DNA from: Alphaproteobacteria bacterium
Lineage (GTDB): Bacteria; Pseudomonadota; Alphaproteobacteria; Sphingomonadales; Sphingomonadaceae
Assembly: GCA_018823325.1 (NCBI GenBank)
Contig: JAHJIJ010000027.1
Coordinates: 213,465 to 277,464 of the forward strand
Length of the DNA stretch: 64,000 nucleotides
Reading direction: 5' to 3'
Below the pieces are notes generated by a model that made no database searches, was not told the origin of the DNA, and worked only from the letters and a program-made list of their open reading frames with translations. A program made the translations under genes and the position numbers. Positions 28,427 through 37,465 of this stretch are shown in pieces; the stretch's first letter is position 1; every line of letters starts with the position of its first letter.

Positions 28427-28963
28427 GTGACCAGAAAATTTGAAGCGATCCCCGACGCCGAAGCGATTGCTGAAGGAGACCTCGAGCGGGAACTGCCTTT
28501 TGCTGTCCGCGAGGTACTGCTCGATGTCATTCTCACATGGGCGAACCTAGAAATGGTTACCGGCTTCTTTGTAGCGCAAGTTCTGGAGCTAAATCCCGAT
28601 GAAGGGGCTGATAAATTCGGTAGGAAGGAAATCGCGGACAAGCTCAAGCGAGCTTCAAAGGCATTGCAAGAAGCCGGGAATCTGGAGCTGGCTAAGCAGA
28701 TTACCGAGATCGCTAACGCCTACCCTGAGAAGGCTCTTCTGCGTCGCCGGATCGCCCATTCAAAATGTGCGGGAGTCCGTAAATCCTTGCCAGATCGCGT
28801 GGTTTTTCTGCCATACGAGCGCGAAGGTCCCCCAGAACATCTAGCTTTGGAAGTCATACACATTTCGAAATTCAATGACGCTGTCGAATGGGCTAGAGAC
28901 GTCCACGATCATTTGCTCAAATACGTCGATAATGCAGGCTTCTTTCTACCTGGCGTGCGGTAA
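28427..28963 (+). CDS. Hypothetical protein with possible HEPN-like motif
   Basis: A 178-residue, mostly helical soluble protein not recognised by family. Helices at about residues 25-55 (LLDVILTWANLEMVTGFFVA) and 65-95 are followed by LLRRRIAHSKCAG, where R106-x4-H111 fits the RxxxxH active-site motif of HEPN ribonucleases, with R in place of the usual polar N after the first Arg. It starts at GTG 28427. Base composition is visibly lower in G+C than its neighbours, suggesting recent acquisition. No nucleotidyltransferase partner is adjacent. It could equally be a metabolic or scaffold protein. Confidence 0.6.
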   Translation: MTRKFEAIPDAEAIAEGDLERELPFAVREVLLDVILTWANLEMVTGFFVAQVLELNPDEGADKFGRKEIADKLKRASKALQEAGNLELAKQITEIANAYPEKALLRRRIAHSKCAGVRKSLPDRVVFLPYEREGPPEHLALEVIHISKFNDAVEWARDVHDHLLKYVDNAGFFLPGVR

Positions 28964-29005
28964 CTCAAAAAACGAAATTCTGTAGGTTCCGCTTTGGAAG
29001 GCGCC

Positions 29006-29209
29006 CTACCCCCCCGCATTCACCACACCAGCCCCATCCGGCTCCGCCACCGGAACTGTCCAGATCATCACATTCATGAACATCACCATCGCCGCCACGA
29101 TCATCAGCCAGCCGCGCTTGGCGTCCTGCTTCCAGCCAATCATGTAGATGCCACCCACGCCCAGCGCGATGCCGGCGAGCATGAGGATGGAGAGAATGGT
29201 CCCGCTCAT
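29006..29209 (-). CDS. Small two-helix membrane protein
   Basis: A 67-residue protein with two hydrophobic helices (ILSILMLAGIALGVGGIYMI and GWLMIVAAMVMFMNVMIWTV) separated by a short basic loop (WKQDAKR). This implies both ends on one face of the inner membrane, with a periplasmic or cytoplasmic tail of about 15 residues. Function unknown; short membrane proteins of this kind are common next to rpiB in sphingomonads (recollection only). ATG 29209; a 27-residue upstream extension is rejected. Confidence 0.7.
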   Translation of the reverse strand: MSGTILSILMLAGIALGVGGIYMIGWKQDAKRGWLMIVAAMVMFMNVMIWTVPVAEPDGAGVVNAGG

Positions 29210-29334
29210 GTCGGTCGCGATAGCCCGTGCGGGCAAGTCACGCAATCCACGGTGGCAATCCGGCCGTGCGGATACTAGATAGCGCGCCAAAGCCGACTCG
29301 TTCCGATCAAGAGTTGCGCCGGGGACCTTCTGCC

Positions 29335-29787
29335 ATGCGTATCGCCATCGCTTCCGATCATGCCGCCATAGACCTAAAGACCGCGCTGGCCGAGTGGCTG
29401 CACGAGCAAGGTCATGAAGTAAGCGATCTTGGCCCCGCCGCAGGTGAGAGCGTCGATTATCCCGACTATGGCTACAAGCTCGCCACCGAGATCGCAGCCG
29501 GTAGAGTGGAGCGCGGTGTGGCGCTGTGCGGCTCTGGTATCGGCATTTCCATCGCGGTCAATCGGGATTCGGCCTGCCGCTGTGCGCTGGTCAATGAGCC
29601 GCTCTCTGCCCAGCTCGCCCGCGAACATAATGACGCGAACGTTATCGCCATGGGCGCACGCCTCATCGGCCCGGAAATGGCGAAGGCTTGTCTCGCTGCC
29701 TTCCTCGCGACCGACTTTGGCGGCGATCGTCATGTCCGCCGCGTGGGCAAGCTCGGTACACCGCCCGCGCTTACCCATGCCCAGTAA
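29335..29787 (+). CDS. rpiB: Ribose-5-phosphate isomerase B
   Basis: A 150-residue RpiB/LacAB-family isomerase interconverting ribose 5-phosphate and ribulose 5-phosphate. The start MRIAIASDHAAIDLK provides the phosphate-binding and catalytic region, and the active-site Cys-containing loop is ALCGSGIGISIAVNR. HNDANVIAMGARLIG completes the family signature. ATG 29335 gives the expected N-terminus. It is followed after 24 bases by glyA, a common alphaproteobacterial operon order. Confidence 0.94.
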   Translation: MRIAIASDHAAIDLKTALAEWLHEQGHEVSDLGPAAGESVDYPDYGYKLATEIAAGRVERGVALCGSGIGISIAVNRDSACRCALVNEPLSAQLAREHNDANVIAMGARLIGPEMAKACLAAFLATDFGGDRHVRRVGKLGTPPALTHAQ

Positions 29788-29811
29788 ATCAAGAACAAGG
29801 AACATCCGCTC

Positions 29812-31131
29812 ATGACTGCCTCGCCCGCCCCTGCCGATCTTGACAACCAGCCCGCCATCCGCGCCCCGGGCTTTTTCTCGACCGGCCTTGCGGATGTCGA
29901 TCCGGAGGTGTTCGCCGCCATCCAGGGTGAGCTCAAGCGCCAGCAGGACAAGATCGAGCTGATCGCCTCCGAGAACATCGTCAGCAAAGCGGTGCTGGAA
30001 GCCACCGGCAGCGTGTTCACGAACAAATATGCCGAGGGCTATCCCGGCAAACGCTATTATGGCGGCTGCGAGTGGGCGGACGTGGTCGAGAACCTCGCCA
30101 TCGAGCGCGCCAAGAAGCTCTTCGGCTGCGATTTCGCCAATGTGCAGCCCAATAGCGGCAGCCAGATGAATCAGGCGGTGTTCCTTGCCCTGCTCCAGCC
30201 GGGCGACACCTTCATGGGTCTCGATCTTTCGGCGGGCGGCCACCTCACCCATGGGTCGCCGGTCAACATGTCCGGCAAGTGGTTCAACTGCGTTTCCTAT
30301 GGCGTGCGCAAGGAGGACCAGCTGCTTGATATGGACGCCGTCTATGCCAAGGCACGCGAACACAAGCCGAAGCTCATCATCGCGGGGGCCACGGCCTATC
30401 CACGCGTCTGGGACTTCGCCGCCTTCCGCGCAATTGCGGACGAGATTGGCGCCTATCTGCTGGTCGACATGTCGCACTTCTCCGGCCTCGTCGCCGGTGG
30501 CGCGCACCCCTCGCCCTTCCCACACGCCCATGTCGTGACGACGACCACCCACAAGTCGCTGCGCGGCCCTCGCTCGGGCATCATCCTCACCAATGACGAG
30601 GCGCTGGCCAAGAAGTTCAACTCGGCGGTGTTCCCCGGCCTGCAGGGCGGACCACTGGTGCATGTCATTGCCGCCAAGGCTGTCGCCTTTGCCGAGGCAT
30701 TGCAGCCCGAGTTCAAGGCCTATGCCCACCAGATCGTCGCCAATGCCAAGGCGCTGGCTGGCAGCTTGGCTGAGGCCGGCCTCGCCGTCGTCTCCGGCGG
30801 CACGGACAATCACCTGATGCTGATCGACCTGCGCCCCAAGGACGCCACCGGCAAGGCGGCCGAGAAGGCGCTGGATCGGGCCTACATCACCTGCAACAAG
30901 AACAGCGTGCCGTTCGACACGGCAAGCCCGTTCGTCACGTCCGGTCTGCGTCTCGGCACCCCGGCGGGCACCACGCGCGGCTTCCGCGAGGCCGAGTTCC
31001 GCCAGATCGGCGGCTGGATCGCCGAAGTGGTCGAAGGTCTGCGCCGCAATGGCGATGAGGGCGACGGCCAGATCGAGGCGCATGTGCGCGAGAAGGTGAA
31101 AGCCCTCACCGCCGCTTTCCCGATCTACTGA
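29812..31131 (+). CDS. glyA: Serine hydroxymethyltransferase
   Basis: A 439-residue PLP enzyme interconverting serine and glycine with tetrahydrofolate. The PLP-binding lysine lies in [15 protein letters not shown]. The N-terminal [11 protein letters not shown] and [17 protein letters not shown] motifs are canonical. Length and C-terminal domain fit a complete enzyme. The N-terminus carries about 15 extra residues compared with E. coli, so a later start is possible but no better ATG exists. It is in one transcription unit with rpiB, a small membrane protein, nrdR and trmJ. Confidence 0.97.
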   Translation: MTASPAPADLDNQPAIRAPGFFSTGLADVDPEVFAAIQGELKRQQDKIELIASENIVSKAVLEATGSVFTNKYAEGYPGKRYYGGCEWADVVENLAIERAKKLFGCDFANVQPNSGSQMNQAVFLALLQPGDTFMGLDLSAGGHLTHGSPVNMSGKWFNCVSYGVRKEDQLLDMDAVYAKAREHKPKLIIAGATAYPRVWDFAAFRAIADEIGAYLLVDMSHFSGLVAGGAHPSPFPHAHVVTTTTHKSLRGPRSGIILTNDEALAKKFNSAVFPGLQGGPLVHVIAAKAVAFAEALQPEFKAYAHQIVANAKALAGSLAEAGLAVVSGGTDNHLMLIDLRPKDATGKAAEKALDRAYITCNKNSVPFDTASPFVTSGLRLGTPAGTTRGFREAEFRQIGGWIAEVVEGLRRNGDEGDGQIEAHVREKVKALTAAFPIY

Positions 31132-31144
31132 GGAGCTAGAACGG

Positions 31145-31351
31145 ATGAGCAAGCCTGACGATCTCGCGCAGCGCGCCAAGGCGGAAGTCTCCGCCATGGC
31201 GAAGCAGGGCCTTGCCCATCCTTCTACCAAGCCGGTGTTAACCGGCGCAGCCATCGGCGCGGTGGCCGGCCTCGTGCTGCCGATCGCCACGCTCCCGCTC
31301 GGCCTCGCCGCCGGCGCGGGCTATGCCTTCTGGACAAGGATCCGCCGCTAG
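31145..31351 (+). CDS. Small glycine-rich membrane protein
   Basis: A 68-residue protein: a charged N-terminal helix (PDDLAQRAKAEVSAMAKQG), then a hydrophobic, glycine-zipper-like segment (TGAAIGAVAGLVLPIATLPL, LGLAAGAGYAFW) and a basic tail. One or two membrane helices are likely. Function unknown. It lies 13 bases after glyA, and its stop abuts the nrdR ATG, so it belongs to the operon. Confidence 0.75.
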   Translation: MSKPDDLAQRAKAEVSAMAKQGLAHPSTKPVLTGAAIGAVAGLVLPIATLPLGLAAGAGYAFWTRIRR

Positions 31352-31813
31352 ATGCGCTGCCCATATTGCGCCCATGAGGACAGCCAGGTGAAGGACAGCC
31401 GTCCCACCGAGGACGGTGCAGCGATCCGTCGCCGCCGCCAGTGCGAGGGCTGCGGTGCGCGCTTCACCACGTTCGAGCGCATCCAGCTGCGTGACATTGC
31501 CGTGGCGAAGTCGAACGGCACCAGCGAGCCCTTCGACCGTGACAAGCTCGCCCGCTCCATTGACATCGCCTGCCGCAAGCGCGCCATAGATCCGGTGCGG
31601 GTCGAGCGGCTCGTGTCCGGCATTCAGCGTCAGCTCGAAACCAGCGGTGAGACGGAAGTGCCGGCCTCCCGGATCGGCGAGCTGGCCATGGAAGGGCTCA
31701 AGGGCCTCGACAGCGTGGCCTATATCCGCTTCGCCAGCGTCTATCGCGATTTCACCGAAGCCAAGGATTTCGAATCCTTCGCCGGGTCGATCCGCGAGGT
31801 GGGGGGCGAGTGA
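31352..31813 (+). CDS. nrdR: Transcriptional repressor NrdR
   Basis: A 153-residue repressor of ribonucleotide reductase genes that senses ATP and dATP. The zinc ribbon has CPYC (residues 3-6) and CEGC (about 31-34). Then come [18 protein letters not shown] and the ATP-cone domain up to about residue 140. The ATG follows the previous stop directly. The stop overlaps the trmJ GTG by four bases (GTGA). The glyA-nrdR association is conserved in alphaproteobacteria. Confidence 0.96.
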   Translation: MRCPYCAHEDSQVKDSRPTEDGAAIRRRRQCEGCGARFTTFERIQLRDIAVAKSNGTSEPFDRDKLARSIDIACRKRAIDPVRVERLVSGIQRQLETSGETEVPASRIGELAMEGLKGLDSVAYIRFASVYRDFTEAKDFESFAGSIREVGGE

Positions 31814-32547
31814 GCGCGAGCCCGAACGCAGATCTCCATCACCCCGTCATCGTGCTCGTCCGCCCACAACTGGGCGAGAATATCGGCAAGGCTGCGCGGG
31901 CGATGCTCAATTTCGGCCTTACCGAGCTGCGCCTCGTCACGCCACGCGACGGCTGGCCCAATCCTGACGCTGGCCCCTCCGCGGCCGGCGCGGACGAGGT
32001 GCTGGCCAATGCGCAGGTCTTCGATACGCTGGCCGCCGCCGTCGCCGATTGCCCGCATGTCTATGCCACCACGGTGCGCAAGCGCGGCGTCACCAAGCCG
32101 GTGGTCACGCCGGAGGAAGCCGCGCGGGAAATTCATGGCGCACAGGGCCGCAGCGCCATCGTCTTCGGCCCGGAGCGCTCGGGATTGGAGACGGACGACG
32201 TCGCCCTCGCACGCGCAATCCTCACCGTGCCGATCAACCCAGAGTTCGGCTCGCTCAATCTCGCCCAGGCGGTGATCCTGTGCGCTTATGAGTGGTCGAA
32301 GCAGGCGCCCCTCACCCAGCCCACCCAGACCGAACACCTGCCGCCTGCCCCGCAGGAGGAGCTGGAAGGGATGATCGCCCAACTGGATGGGATGCTGGAG
32401 CAAGCCGGCTATTTCTACCCGCCGGACCGCGCCACCGCCACCCGCCGCACTCTGCGTGGCGTGCTCACCAAGCCCGGTTGGAACAGCCTGGAAGTGCGGA
32501 CGCTGCGCGGTGTCCTCTCAACGCTGGCGAGACCCCGCCCGCGCTGA
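31810..32547 (+). CDS. trmJ: tRNA/rRNA 2'-O-methyltransferase, TrmJ type
   Basis: A 245-residue SPOUT methyltransferase that methylates position 32 (or 34) of tRNA. Motifs are read as [19 protein letters not shown] (motif 1), [15 protein letters not shown] (motif 2) and [17 protein letters not shown] (motif 3), the last two forming the SAM-binding trefoil knot. The C-terminal extension ([20 protein letters not shown]) is the TrmJ helical tail. GTG start overlapping the nrdR stop; last gene of the rpiB-glyA-nrdR unit. Confidence 0.9.
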   Translation: MSASPNADLHHPVIVLVRPQLGENIGKAARAMLNFGLTELRLVTPRDGWPNPDAGPSAAGADEVLANAQVFDTLAAAVADCPHVYATTVRKRGVTKPVVTPEEAAREIHGAQGRSAIVFGPERSGLETDDVALARAILTVPINPEFGSLNLAQAVILCAYEWSKQAPLTQPTQTEHLPPAPQEELEGMIAQLDGMLEQAGYFYPPDRATATRRTLRGVLTKPGWNSLEVRTLRGVLSTLARPRPR

Positions 32548-32567
32548 CATGGTCCAGCCCCAAAACG

Positions 32568-32584
32568 CCCTCCCCTGAGGAGGG
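32568..32584. repeat. Hairpin in trmJ/dgc intergenic region
   Basis: CCCTCC (32568-32573) pairs with GGAGGG (32579-32584) over a 5-base loop, then TTGGGGTGG follows. Short C/G palindromes of this sort recur between sphingomonad genes (recollection). It lies between the converging ends of trmJ and the diguanylate cyclase, and could be a bidirectional terminator. Confidence 0.35.
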
Positions 32585-32656
32585 GTTGGGGTGGCGCCTG
32601 TCTCTCTCAACGATTACCATTAGCGCGATGCTGCAGATCGCCGCAGCCTCACGCGA

Positions 32657-33628
32657 TCAGGCCTTGCAGATTGTCCGATTCCGGCCGCTATTCTTGGCTT
32701 CGTATAGCGCTTTGTCTGCATCGGCCAGCGCCTGCTCTGCGCTTGTGGATGAGCGGGCGATGCCGGCAGAGAATGTCACCTGCCCCAGCGGCGCATCCGT
32801 CTCGCGGACCCGGAACTGCCGGGCGGCAACAGCCTGCCGCGCTTTCTCGATCATTGCAAAGGCTGTTTGCGGCGTCTCGTCGGCGAACAACACCACAAAT
32901 TCTTCGCCGCCAAAGCGCGCAACCTCGCGCGGCCACAGCGCATCGTTCAATGTCTCGGCGACGACCTTCAGCACGCGGTCCCCCACCCCATGGCCGAACC
33001 TGTCGTTGATCGATTTGAAATGGTCGATGTCGCAAAAGGCGAGCGTGACGGCATTACGCTCCTGAAACGCCTGAGCAATTTTCTGATCCATCGCCCGGCG
33101 ATTGGGGAGGTTCGTGAGTCCATCGCGCATAGCGTCACCCTTGGCGACTTCCAGATCCTGCCGCAGCCGCTCGGCCTCCAGCCTCGCCTCAGCCAGCTTG
33201 CCTTCAACCTGCGTGGTCCTGTCGATCATGGCGCGCACGACGCTCCCAAGCTCGTGCCCTTCATTGACCTGATCCATGCTGCTGCTGAGATCGCGATTGA
33301 AACTGGCCGTGTCATGCAGAGTCCGCGCCGTCAGGTCGGCAAACAAGAGCGCCTGCTTGCGCAGTTCGGCCGATCGCTCGTCGGACTCGGCTGAGGGCCC
33401 CGTGCCGGCAACATCGCTGGTTGATCCCATCAGTTCTTCCACATCGCGCTGAACGATGCGGATGCCGCCATCGGTTATCTCGTCCACGGCCTTGCGCAGC
33501 GATCCGCTGACGCCGGTGAAGTAAAGATAGGCAAAGCCATAATTAAAAGGAGTCGGGTCCAGCCTGTGCTTGTCGAGAAACTTGAGAGCCTCCTCGCCGA
33601 TTTTCCTGTTCGCGCTCTTCTTGGTCAT
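32657..33628 (-). CDS. Diguanylate cyclase (GGEEF)
   Basis: A 323-residue soluble protein. An N-terminal helical region of about residues 1-150 (no membrane helix; coiled-coil stretch VEGKLAEARLEAERLRQDLEV) precedes a GGDEF domain. The active loop reads ARFGGEEFVV, and DGLTNLPNRRAMD and FCDIDHFKSINDRFGHGVGD are canonical, so catalytic conversion of two GTP to c-di-GMP is expected. The usual RxxD product-inhibition site upstream of the loop is replaced by LWPR, suggesting no I-site control. ATG 33628 is used; four more codons are possible. Confidence 0.9.
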   Translation of the reverse strand: MTKKSANRKIGEEALKFLDKHRLDPTPFNYGFAYLYFTGVSGSLRKAVDEITDGGIRIVQRDVEELMGSTSDVAGTGPSAESDERSAELRKQALLFADLTARTLHDTASFNRDLSSSMDQVNEGHELGSVVRAMIDRTTQVEGKLAEARLEAERLRQDLEVAKGDAMRDGLTNLPNRRAMDQKIAQAFQERNAVTLAFCDIDHFKSINDRFGHGVGDRVLKVVAETLNDALWPREVARFGGEEFVVLFADETPQTAFAMIEKARQAVAARQFRVRETDAPLGQVTFSAGIARSSTSAEQALADADKALYEAKNSGRNRTICKA

Positions 33629-33835
33629 AGCCCCCACCACACCATTAGTCCCGGTCAGTCCCGAACCCCCGGAGCCTCCCTGAGCGCGGCCCCATAAAGC
33701 AACAAATGCATTTATGCAGCACTTTTTTGAGTGTAATCATCGCCCGCGATTTTCCGGTCGGCGAGCAGCTTTTGTCACACGAGCCACTGGCGTCGCTCAT
33801 CGCTTTTCGCCTAAGCGCTCCCACGGCTGTCATAT

Positions 33836-34735
33836 GTGTACTTAGGATTGAATGTGGACTTGGACTCCGAACTCAGCCTGGAATTTCAGAACGCTCAACC
33901 AGCAAACAACGACACAAGAATGATCAGGCGATGGAACGGGTTTTCAATTGAACACACGATCATCGAAGGCTCAGAAACCATCCATTATCAATGGGAGGGG
34001 CGGGGCTATTATCTGGCGGTCCATGACATCATTCTGGACGATGGCGAGACGAAGATAGACGGCGTGCAACAGGTCTCGCCACGAGACCTGCGCAACACAA
34101 TCACATTCATTCCGCCCGGCCACCGTATCGAAGGGTGGTCGTCGCCCGCTCGACGTCAGAACTCTTATACCGCGCTTTTTTTCGACCCCTCCAAGCTGCA
34201 CGAAGAGGTTGCCGGTCTCTACCGACAGCGCGCGACCTCATTGAAGCCCGTGCTCTACGCGAGAGACATGCCACTGCTTGCCACCATGAGGAAAATCACC
34301 GCTGTTCTGACTGACCCGCGCCGGCGCGATATCGCCATTTATGCCGAGAGCGCCTGCATCCTGGCGGCCGTGGACGCGCTTGCGCTCAAACAGCCGACTG
34401 ATGCCGGGAAGCTGTCGCAGCGGCAATTCGCAACGATCATCGACTATGTTCGTGAAAATCTGCATGAAAAGATCGGCCTCGCGGAACTCGCTGGCGCCGT
34501 CGGACTGACCCGCTATCACTTCGGTCGCGCATTCAAGGCGACGGTCGGGCAATCGCCTTATGCATTTCTTCAGGCGCAGCGCGCGAGAAAGGCGCGCGAG
34601 CTGCTGGAAGCAAGCGACCTTTCTGTCGAGGAAACGGCAACCTTCTGCGGGTTCAGCAACGCAACGGCGCTGCGTCGATATTTCCGGCAGATCGGGTGGG
34701 ACGTACCTCGACTCATGCGGCGCAACAGGCATTAG
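33836..34735 (+). CDS. AraC-family transcriptional regulator
   Basis: A 299-residue regulator. The C-terminal AraC domain (about residues 200-297) has two HTH motifs, LAELAGAVGLTRYHFGRAFKATVG and VEETATFCGFSNATALRRYFRQIG. The N-terminal half (about 1-190) is a divergent cupin-like ligand domain. The start is uncertain: GTG 33836 (used), TTG 33848 and GTG 33854 are close, none with a strong ribosome-binding site. It precedes the acyltransferase gene by 115 bases on the same strand. Confidence 0.82.
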   Translation: MYLGLNVDLDSELSLEFQNAQPANNDTRMIRRWNGFSIEHTIIEGSETIHYQWEGRGYYLAVHDIILDDGETKIDGVQQVSPRDLRNTITFIPPGHRIEGWSSPARRQNSYTALFFDPSKLHEEVAGLYRQRATSLKPVLYARDMPLLATMRKITAVLTDPRRRDIAIYAESACILAAVDALALKQPTDAGKLSQRQFATIIDYVRENLHEKIGLAELAGAVGLTRYHFGRAFKATVGQSPYAFLQAQRARKARELLEASDLSVEETATFCGFSNATALRRYFRQIGWDVPRLMRRNRH

Positions 34736-34850
34736 TGGAAACGCACATCCCAGGAATCCGACGAAACCCGGCCTGTCCACGCCAGACTGTGCCATCCTAC
34801 TGGCCCTCTCGCGCATTTTTCGGCATGGCTGTGCCCGGTCGGGAAGAAGA

Positions 34851-36032
34851 ATGACAACAGACGCTTCGGTTCGTGAACATCATTGGGACGCTGCGCGCGC
34901 GCTGCTGATGCTGCTCGGCATCCCCTATCATGTGGCGATGGCCTATCGCGCCAATCAGGTCTGGATCGTCAACGCGCAGGAGGGCGATCTGCTCTTCACG
35001 TGGATGGCTGCCGTCATTCACCTGTTCCGCATGCCGGCCTTCTTCGTCATTGCCGGCTATTTTGCCGCACTGCTGCTCATGCGCCGCACGCCCGGCGCGT
35101 GGCTCAAGAACCGCATCATCCGCTTGGGGCTGCCGTTTATCGCGGCGTTGCTCACCCTCAATCCGCTGCTCAATCTGCTGTGCGAACTATCCAATTTCAA
35201 CATCTGGGGCGCACTTGGCTCATGGGAGAAGAACAGCCTGCAGTCCGGCGGTTATTGGGTGCGGCACCTGTGGTTCATCATCGTACTGCTTTACCTTTGC
35301 GCGGTCGCCGCCCTGCTCTGCCGCGTGGCTCCGCGCGTCGGGCAGGCAAGCCTGTCTGTCCGCGCCGACGCCATGATGGCACGCAACATGCCGCTCGCCC
35401 TGCTCGGGCTGGGCGTGATGATCGGCGCATGGGAAGCGGGCGCGATCGAGCTTTTCTATGTCTTGGGCTTCGCCACCAATCTGCCGCAGGAGATTTTGCG
35501 GATCGATCAGCTCATCCAGTTCGCGCCATGGTTCGCGCTCGGCTGGCTGGTCTGCCGTGCGCCGCAGTTCCGCGCCGCGCTGCACCGCCCCTCGCCGCTC
35601 ATAGCCCTCGCGGGGCTAGCGGCCACGCTGCTCTATCTGCAGATTGGCCGAGAGGTGCACCCGATGACCGAGCGTTTCATCGGCACCATCGCCGCCATCG
35701 CCATGACGCAGATGCTGCTCGCTGCCATGAAGCGCCTCGCCAACCAACCCAACCGCGCCGTGCAGGCGCTGGTGAGTGGCGCCTTCGTCATTTATCTGGT
35801 GCATCTGCCAATCACCGCCGGCCTCGTTGTTCTCGGCCAGCAGATCGCTATGCCGATCATGATCAAGGGGGCGCTTGTCGCAGTACTCACCTTTGCATTG
35901 AGCTGGGCCTGCTGGCGCATCGTCCGCGCCTCGCCCACCCTGCGCCTGCTTTATGATGGCGTGGGCCCTGAGCTTCCCCGACTGGGGCATGCGGCGCCCG
36001 CGCTGCACCCGGTGCGCCACTCCGTCCCGTAG
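34851..36032 (+). CDS. Acyltransferase-3 family membrane protein
   Basis: A 393-residue protein with about ten membrane helices, of the acyltransferase-3/OpgC type that O-acylates extracytoplasmic sugars. The N-terminal REHHWDAARALLMLLGIPYHVAM carries the usual early catalytic histidine region. LFRMPAFFVIAGYFAALLLMRR, then the RIIRLGLPFIAALLTLNPLL segment, are typical of the family. GGGAAG lies upstream of ATG 34851. The frame extends upstream into the AraC gene without coding features. It could decorate a surface glycan such as the capsule, but is 6 kb from that locus. Substrate unknown. Confidence 0.83.
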   Translation: MTTDASVREHHWDAARALLMLLGIPYHVAMAYRANQVWIVNAQEGDLLFTWMAAVIHLFRMPAFFVIAGYFAALLLMRRTPGAWLKNRIIRLGLPFIAALLTLNPLLNLLCELSNFNIWGALGSWEKNSLQSGGYWVRHLWFIIVLLYLCAVAALLCRVAPRVGQASLSVRADAMMARNMPLALLGLGVMIGAWEAGAIELFYVLGFATNLPQEILRIDQLIQFAPWFALGWLVCRAPQFRAALHRPSPLIALAGLAATLLYLQIGREVHPMTERFIGTIAAIAMTQMLLAAMKRLANQPNRAVQALVSGAFVIYLVHLPITAGLVVLGQQIAMPIMIKGALVAVLTFALSWACWRIVRASPTLRLLYDGVGPELPRLGHAAPALHPVRHSVP

Positions 36033-36099
36033 CGCCGCCCCCTCAACCGCACCGTACAACAAATTGATATTTAACGATATATTTTGCGTCCGGTGCTCG

Positions 36100-36117
36100 G
36101 AAGGTTACGAAGGTTAC
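36100..36117. repeat. Tandem 9-base direct repeat
   Basis: GAAGGTTAC occurs twice, back to back (36100-36108 and 36109-36117), in the AT-rich gap downstream of the acyltransferase gene. It may be two protein-binding half-sites or simply a chance duplication. No gene is seen in 36033-36299. Confidence 0.3.
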
Positions 36118-36299
36118 GGGGTATACAAAATAATCCGTGGGATTGCCGGTCCAGATAAGCCCTCCGGTCCCGCATTTATGATGGCTACGCTGAGAAAGAA
36201 CCGCCTGGTGAGCGAGCCTTGGTCTGGCACAAGTCGATCGCTGTAGGACAGAGGTATAAGATTAGGCCTTTGCGGAGATGATTGGCAGATGGCGGCAGT

Positions 36300-36677
36300 T
36301 TAGCGCGGGCCCGGCTTGTTTTCTCTCCATTGTCGGTTCTGCCCCGCGTCGCCCCCGCGTTGCCGCTTCCCCCGTGCCACCTCAGTTGCCAGCGCTTCCA
36401 TCTTCGGCAGCCAGAAGCCCCGAAACCGTCCGATCCACGCATCCACCTCGCGCATCGGCTCAGCGCTCACCGCATAGAGCCGCCGCGCGCCTTCGGGCCG
36501 CACCGTCGCAAAGCCGCTTTCGCGCAGCACTCGCAATTGCTGGGAAACCGCCGATTGCGTGATGCCGAACTCCGCCTGGATTACGGCCGTCATTGCACCG
36601 GCAGATTGTTCTCCGTCAGCCATCAACTCCAGCAGCCGCCGCCGCACCGGATCACCGAGAATATCAAAGGCGTGCAT
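36300..36677 (-). CDS. ArsR-family repressor
   Basis: A 125-residue winged-helix regulator. The recognition helix region is ITQSAVSQQLRVLRESGFATVRPEGARRLYAV, and the N-terminal AFDILGDPVRRRLLELMADGEQSAG is typical. No metal-binding cysteines (ELCV motif) are present, so it belongs to the non-metal ArsR group that is often paired with SRPBCC (AHSA1) proteins. Its ATG overlaps the SRPBCC stop (TGATG), so it is the second gene of that operon and probably represses it. Confidence 0.88.
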   Translation of the reverse strand: MHAFDILGDPVRRRLLELMADGEQSAGAMTAVIQAEFGITQSAVSQQLRVLRESGFATVRPEGARRLYAVSAEPMREVDAWIGRFRGFWLPKMEALATEVARGKRQRGGDAGQNRQWRENKPGPR

Positions 36678-37360
36678 CAGTCCGCACCCTTCTTCCCGCT
36701 CTCCTCAACGCTCTCGCCGGTGTAAAATGCCGCCGTGCGCGCAGCCATGCCGCGCGCCACATCCGCGTCAGCGCCCGCTGCGATATGCGCCTCGGCCCAG
36801 CCCTGCGTGCTTGTACGCACGAACGCCTTGCCTTCCGGCGTCAGTGACCACGCCTGCCCCTCCTGCGGATCGATTGCCGCACCGCCGCTCGCAATATGGT
36901 GCCCCAGCCCCATCAGCGCGAGATCCCAGCCGGTGCCCACTGCCGAGGGGCCGAAGCTCTCCCAATGCTCTTCCGCCACGCCGACGGGCGCGACATGCTC
37001 CAGCACCAGCCGCGTGGCCGCGCCTTCACGCTCTCCCTCTGCGACCTCCGGCGTGAGGCGTAGCAGGACCCAGCTCGTCGCCCCGCCAAACTCCCATGTC
37101 AGTTCTAGCACCCGCGGCGGCGCGCATTTTGTGATCGTTCCGCCAGCATTTCCCTCAAGCTGATAACGCCCACCTTCGCTAAATTGCCCGTGTGCACGCA
37201 AAAACCACCTCGGCAGGCGCTCCGGATTGGTGATCGCGTCCCACAGATCGTCGATGTCGGTCGGGTAAATCCGCTCGGCAATCACGGCCCGCGCTGCCTG
37301 CCCCTCATGCTCGCGCTCTTCAAACCCACGGATTTCCGCGCCAATCACCTGACCAAACAT
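36677..37360 (-). CDS. SRPBCC (AHSA1-like) domain protein
   Basis: A 227-residue START/SRPBCC-fold protein of the AHSA1 class. Segments are AARAVIAERIYPTDIDDLWDAITNPERLPRWF, GRYQLEGNAGGTITKC, RVLELTWEF and TRLVLEHVAPVGVAEEHWESFGPSAVGTGWDLALMG. The fold binds hydrophobic ligands or client proteins; the ligand is unknown. ATG 37360; a 9-residue upstream extension is not supported. It is translationally coupled to the downstream ArsR regulator. Confidence 0.85.
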   Translation of the reverse strand: MFGQVIGAEIRGFEEREHEGQAARAVIAERIYPTDIDDLWDAITNPERLPRWFLRAHGQFSEGGRYQLEGNAGGTITKCAPPRVLELTWEFGGATSWVLLRLTPEVAEGEREGAATRLVLEHVAPVGVAEEHWESFGPSAVGTGWDLALMGLGHHIASGGAAIDPQEGQAWSLTPEGKAFVRTSTQGWAEAHIAAGADADVARGMAARTAAFYTGESVEESGKKGAD

Positions 37361-37408
37361 CGATATTCCTTTCCCAACCGCCTTCAATCCGAATCAAATT
37401 ACTCATAA

Positions 37409-37437
37409 CTTATATAAGCACAGCCACATACGATCAA
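37409..37437 (-). promoter_or_regulatory. SRPBCC-arsR promoter and operator
   Basis: On the minus strand TTGATC (37432-37437) and TATAAG (37409-37414) are spaced by exactly 17 bases, about 50 bases upstream of the SRPBCC start. The -10 lies inside the perfect palindrome CTTATATAAG (37409-37418), a good candidate for an ArsR autorepression operator. The spacing and location are seen directly; the binding is inferred. Confidence 0.6.
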
Positions 37438-37465
37438 ACACCAATGTCGTTGTTGCCCTCTCACC

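Noticed and set aside
24494..28963. Possible MNT-HEPN toxin-antitoxin pair formed by the nucleotidyltransferase and the HEPN-like gene
   Set aside because: The two lie about 3 kb apart on opposite strands with unrelated genes between. MNT-HEPN pairs are adjacent and co-transcribed, so no pairing is claimed.
29374..31290. 638-codon minus-strand open frame opposite rpiB and glyA
   Set aside because: It is antisense to two highly conserved genes. Its His/Gly/Arg-rich composition is a by-product of GC-rich codon usage.
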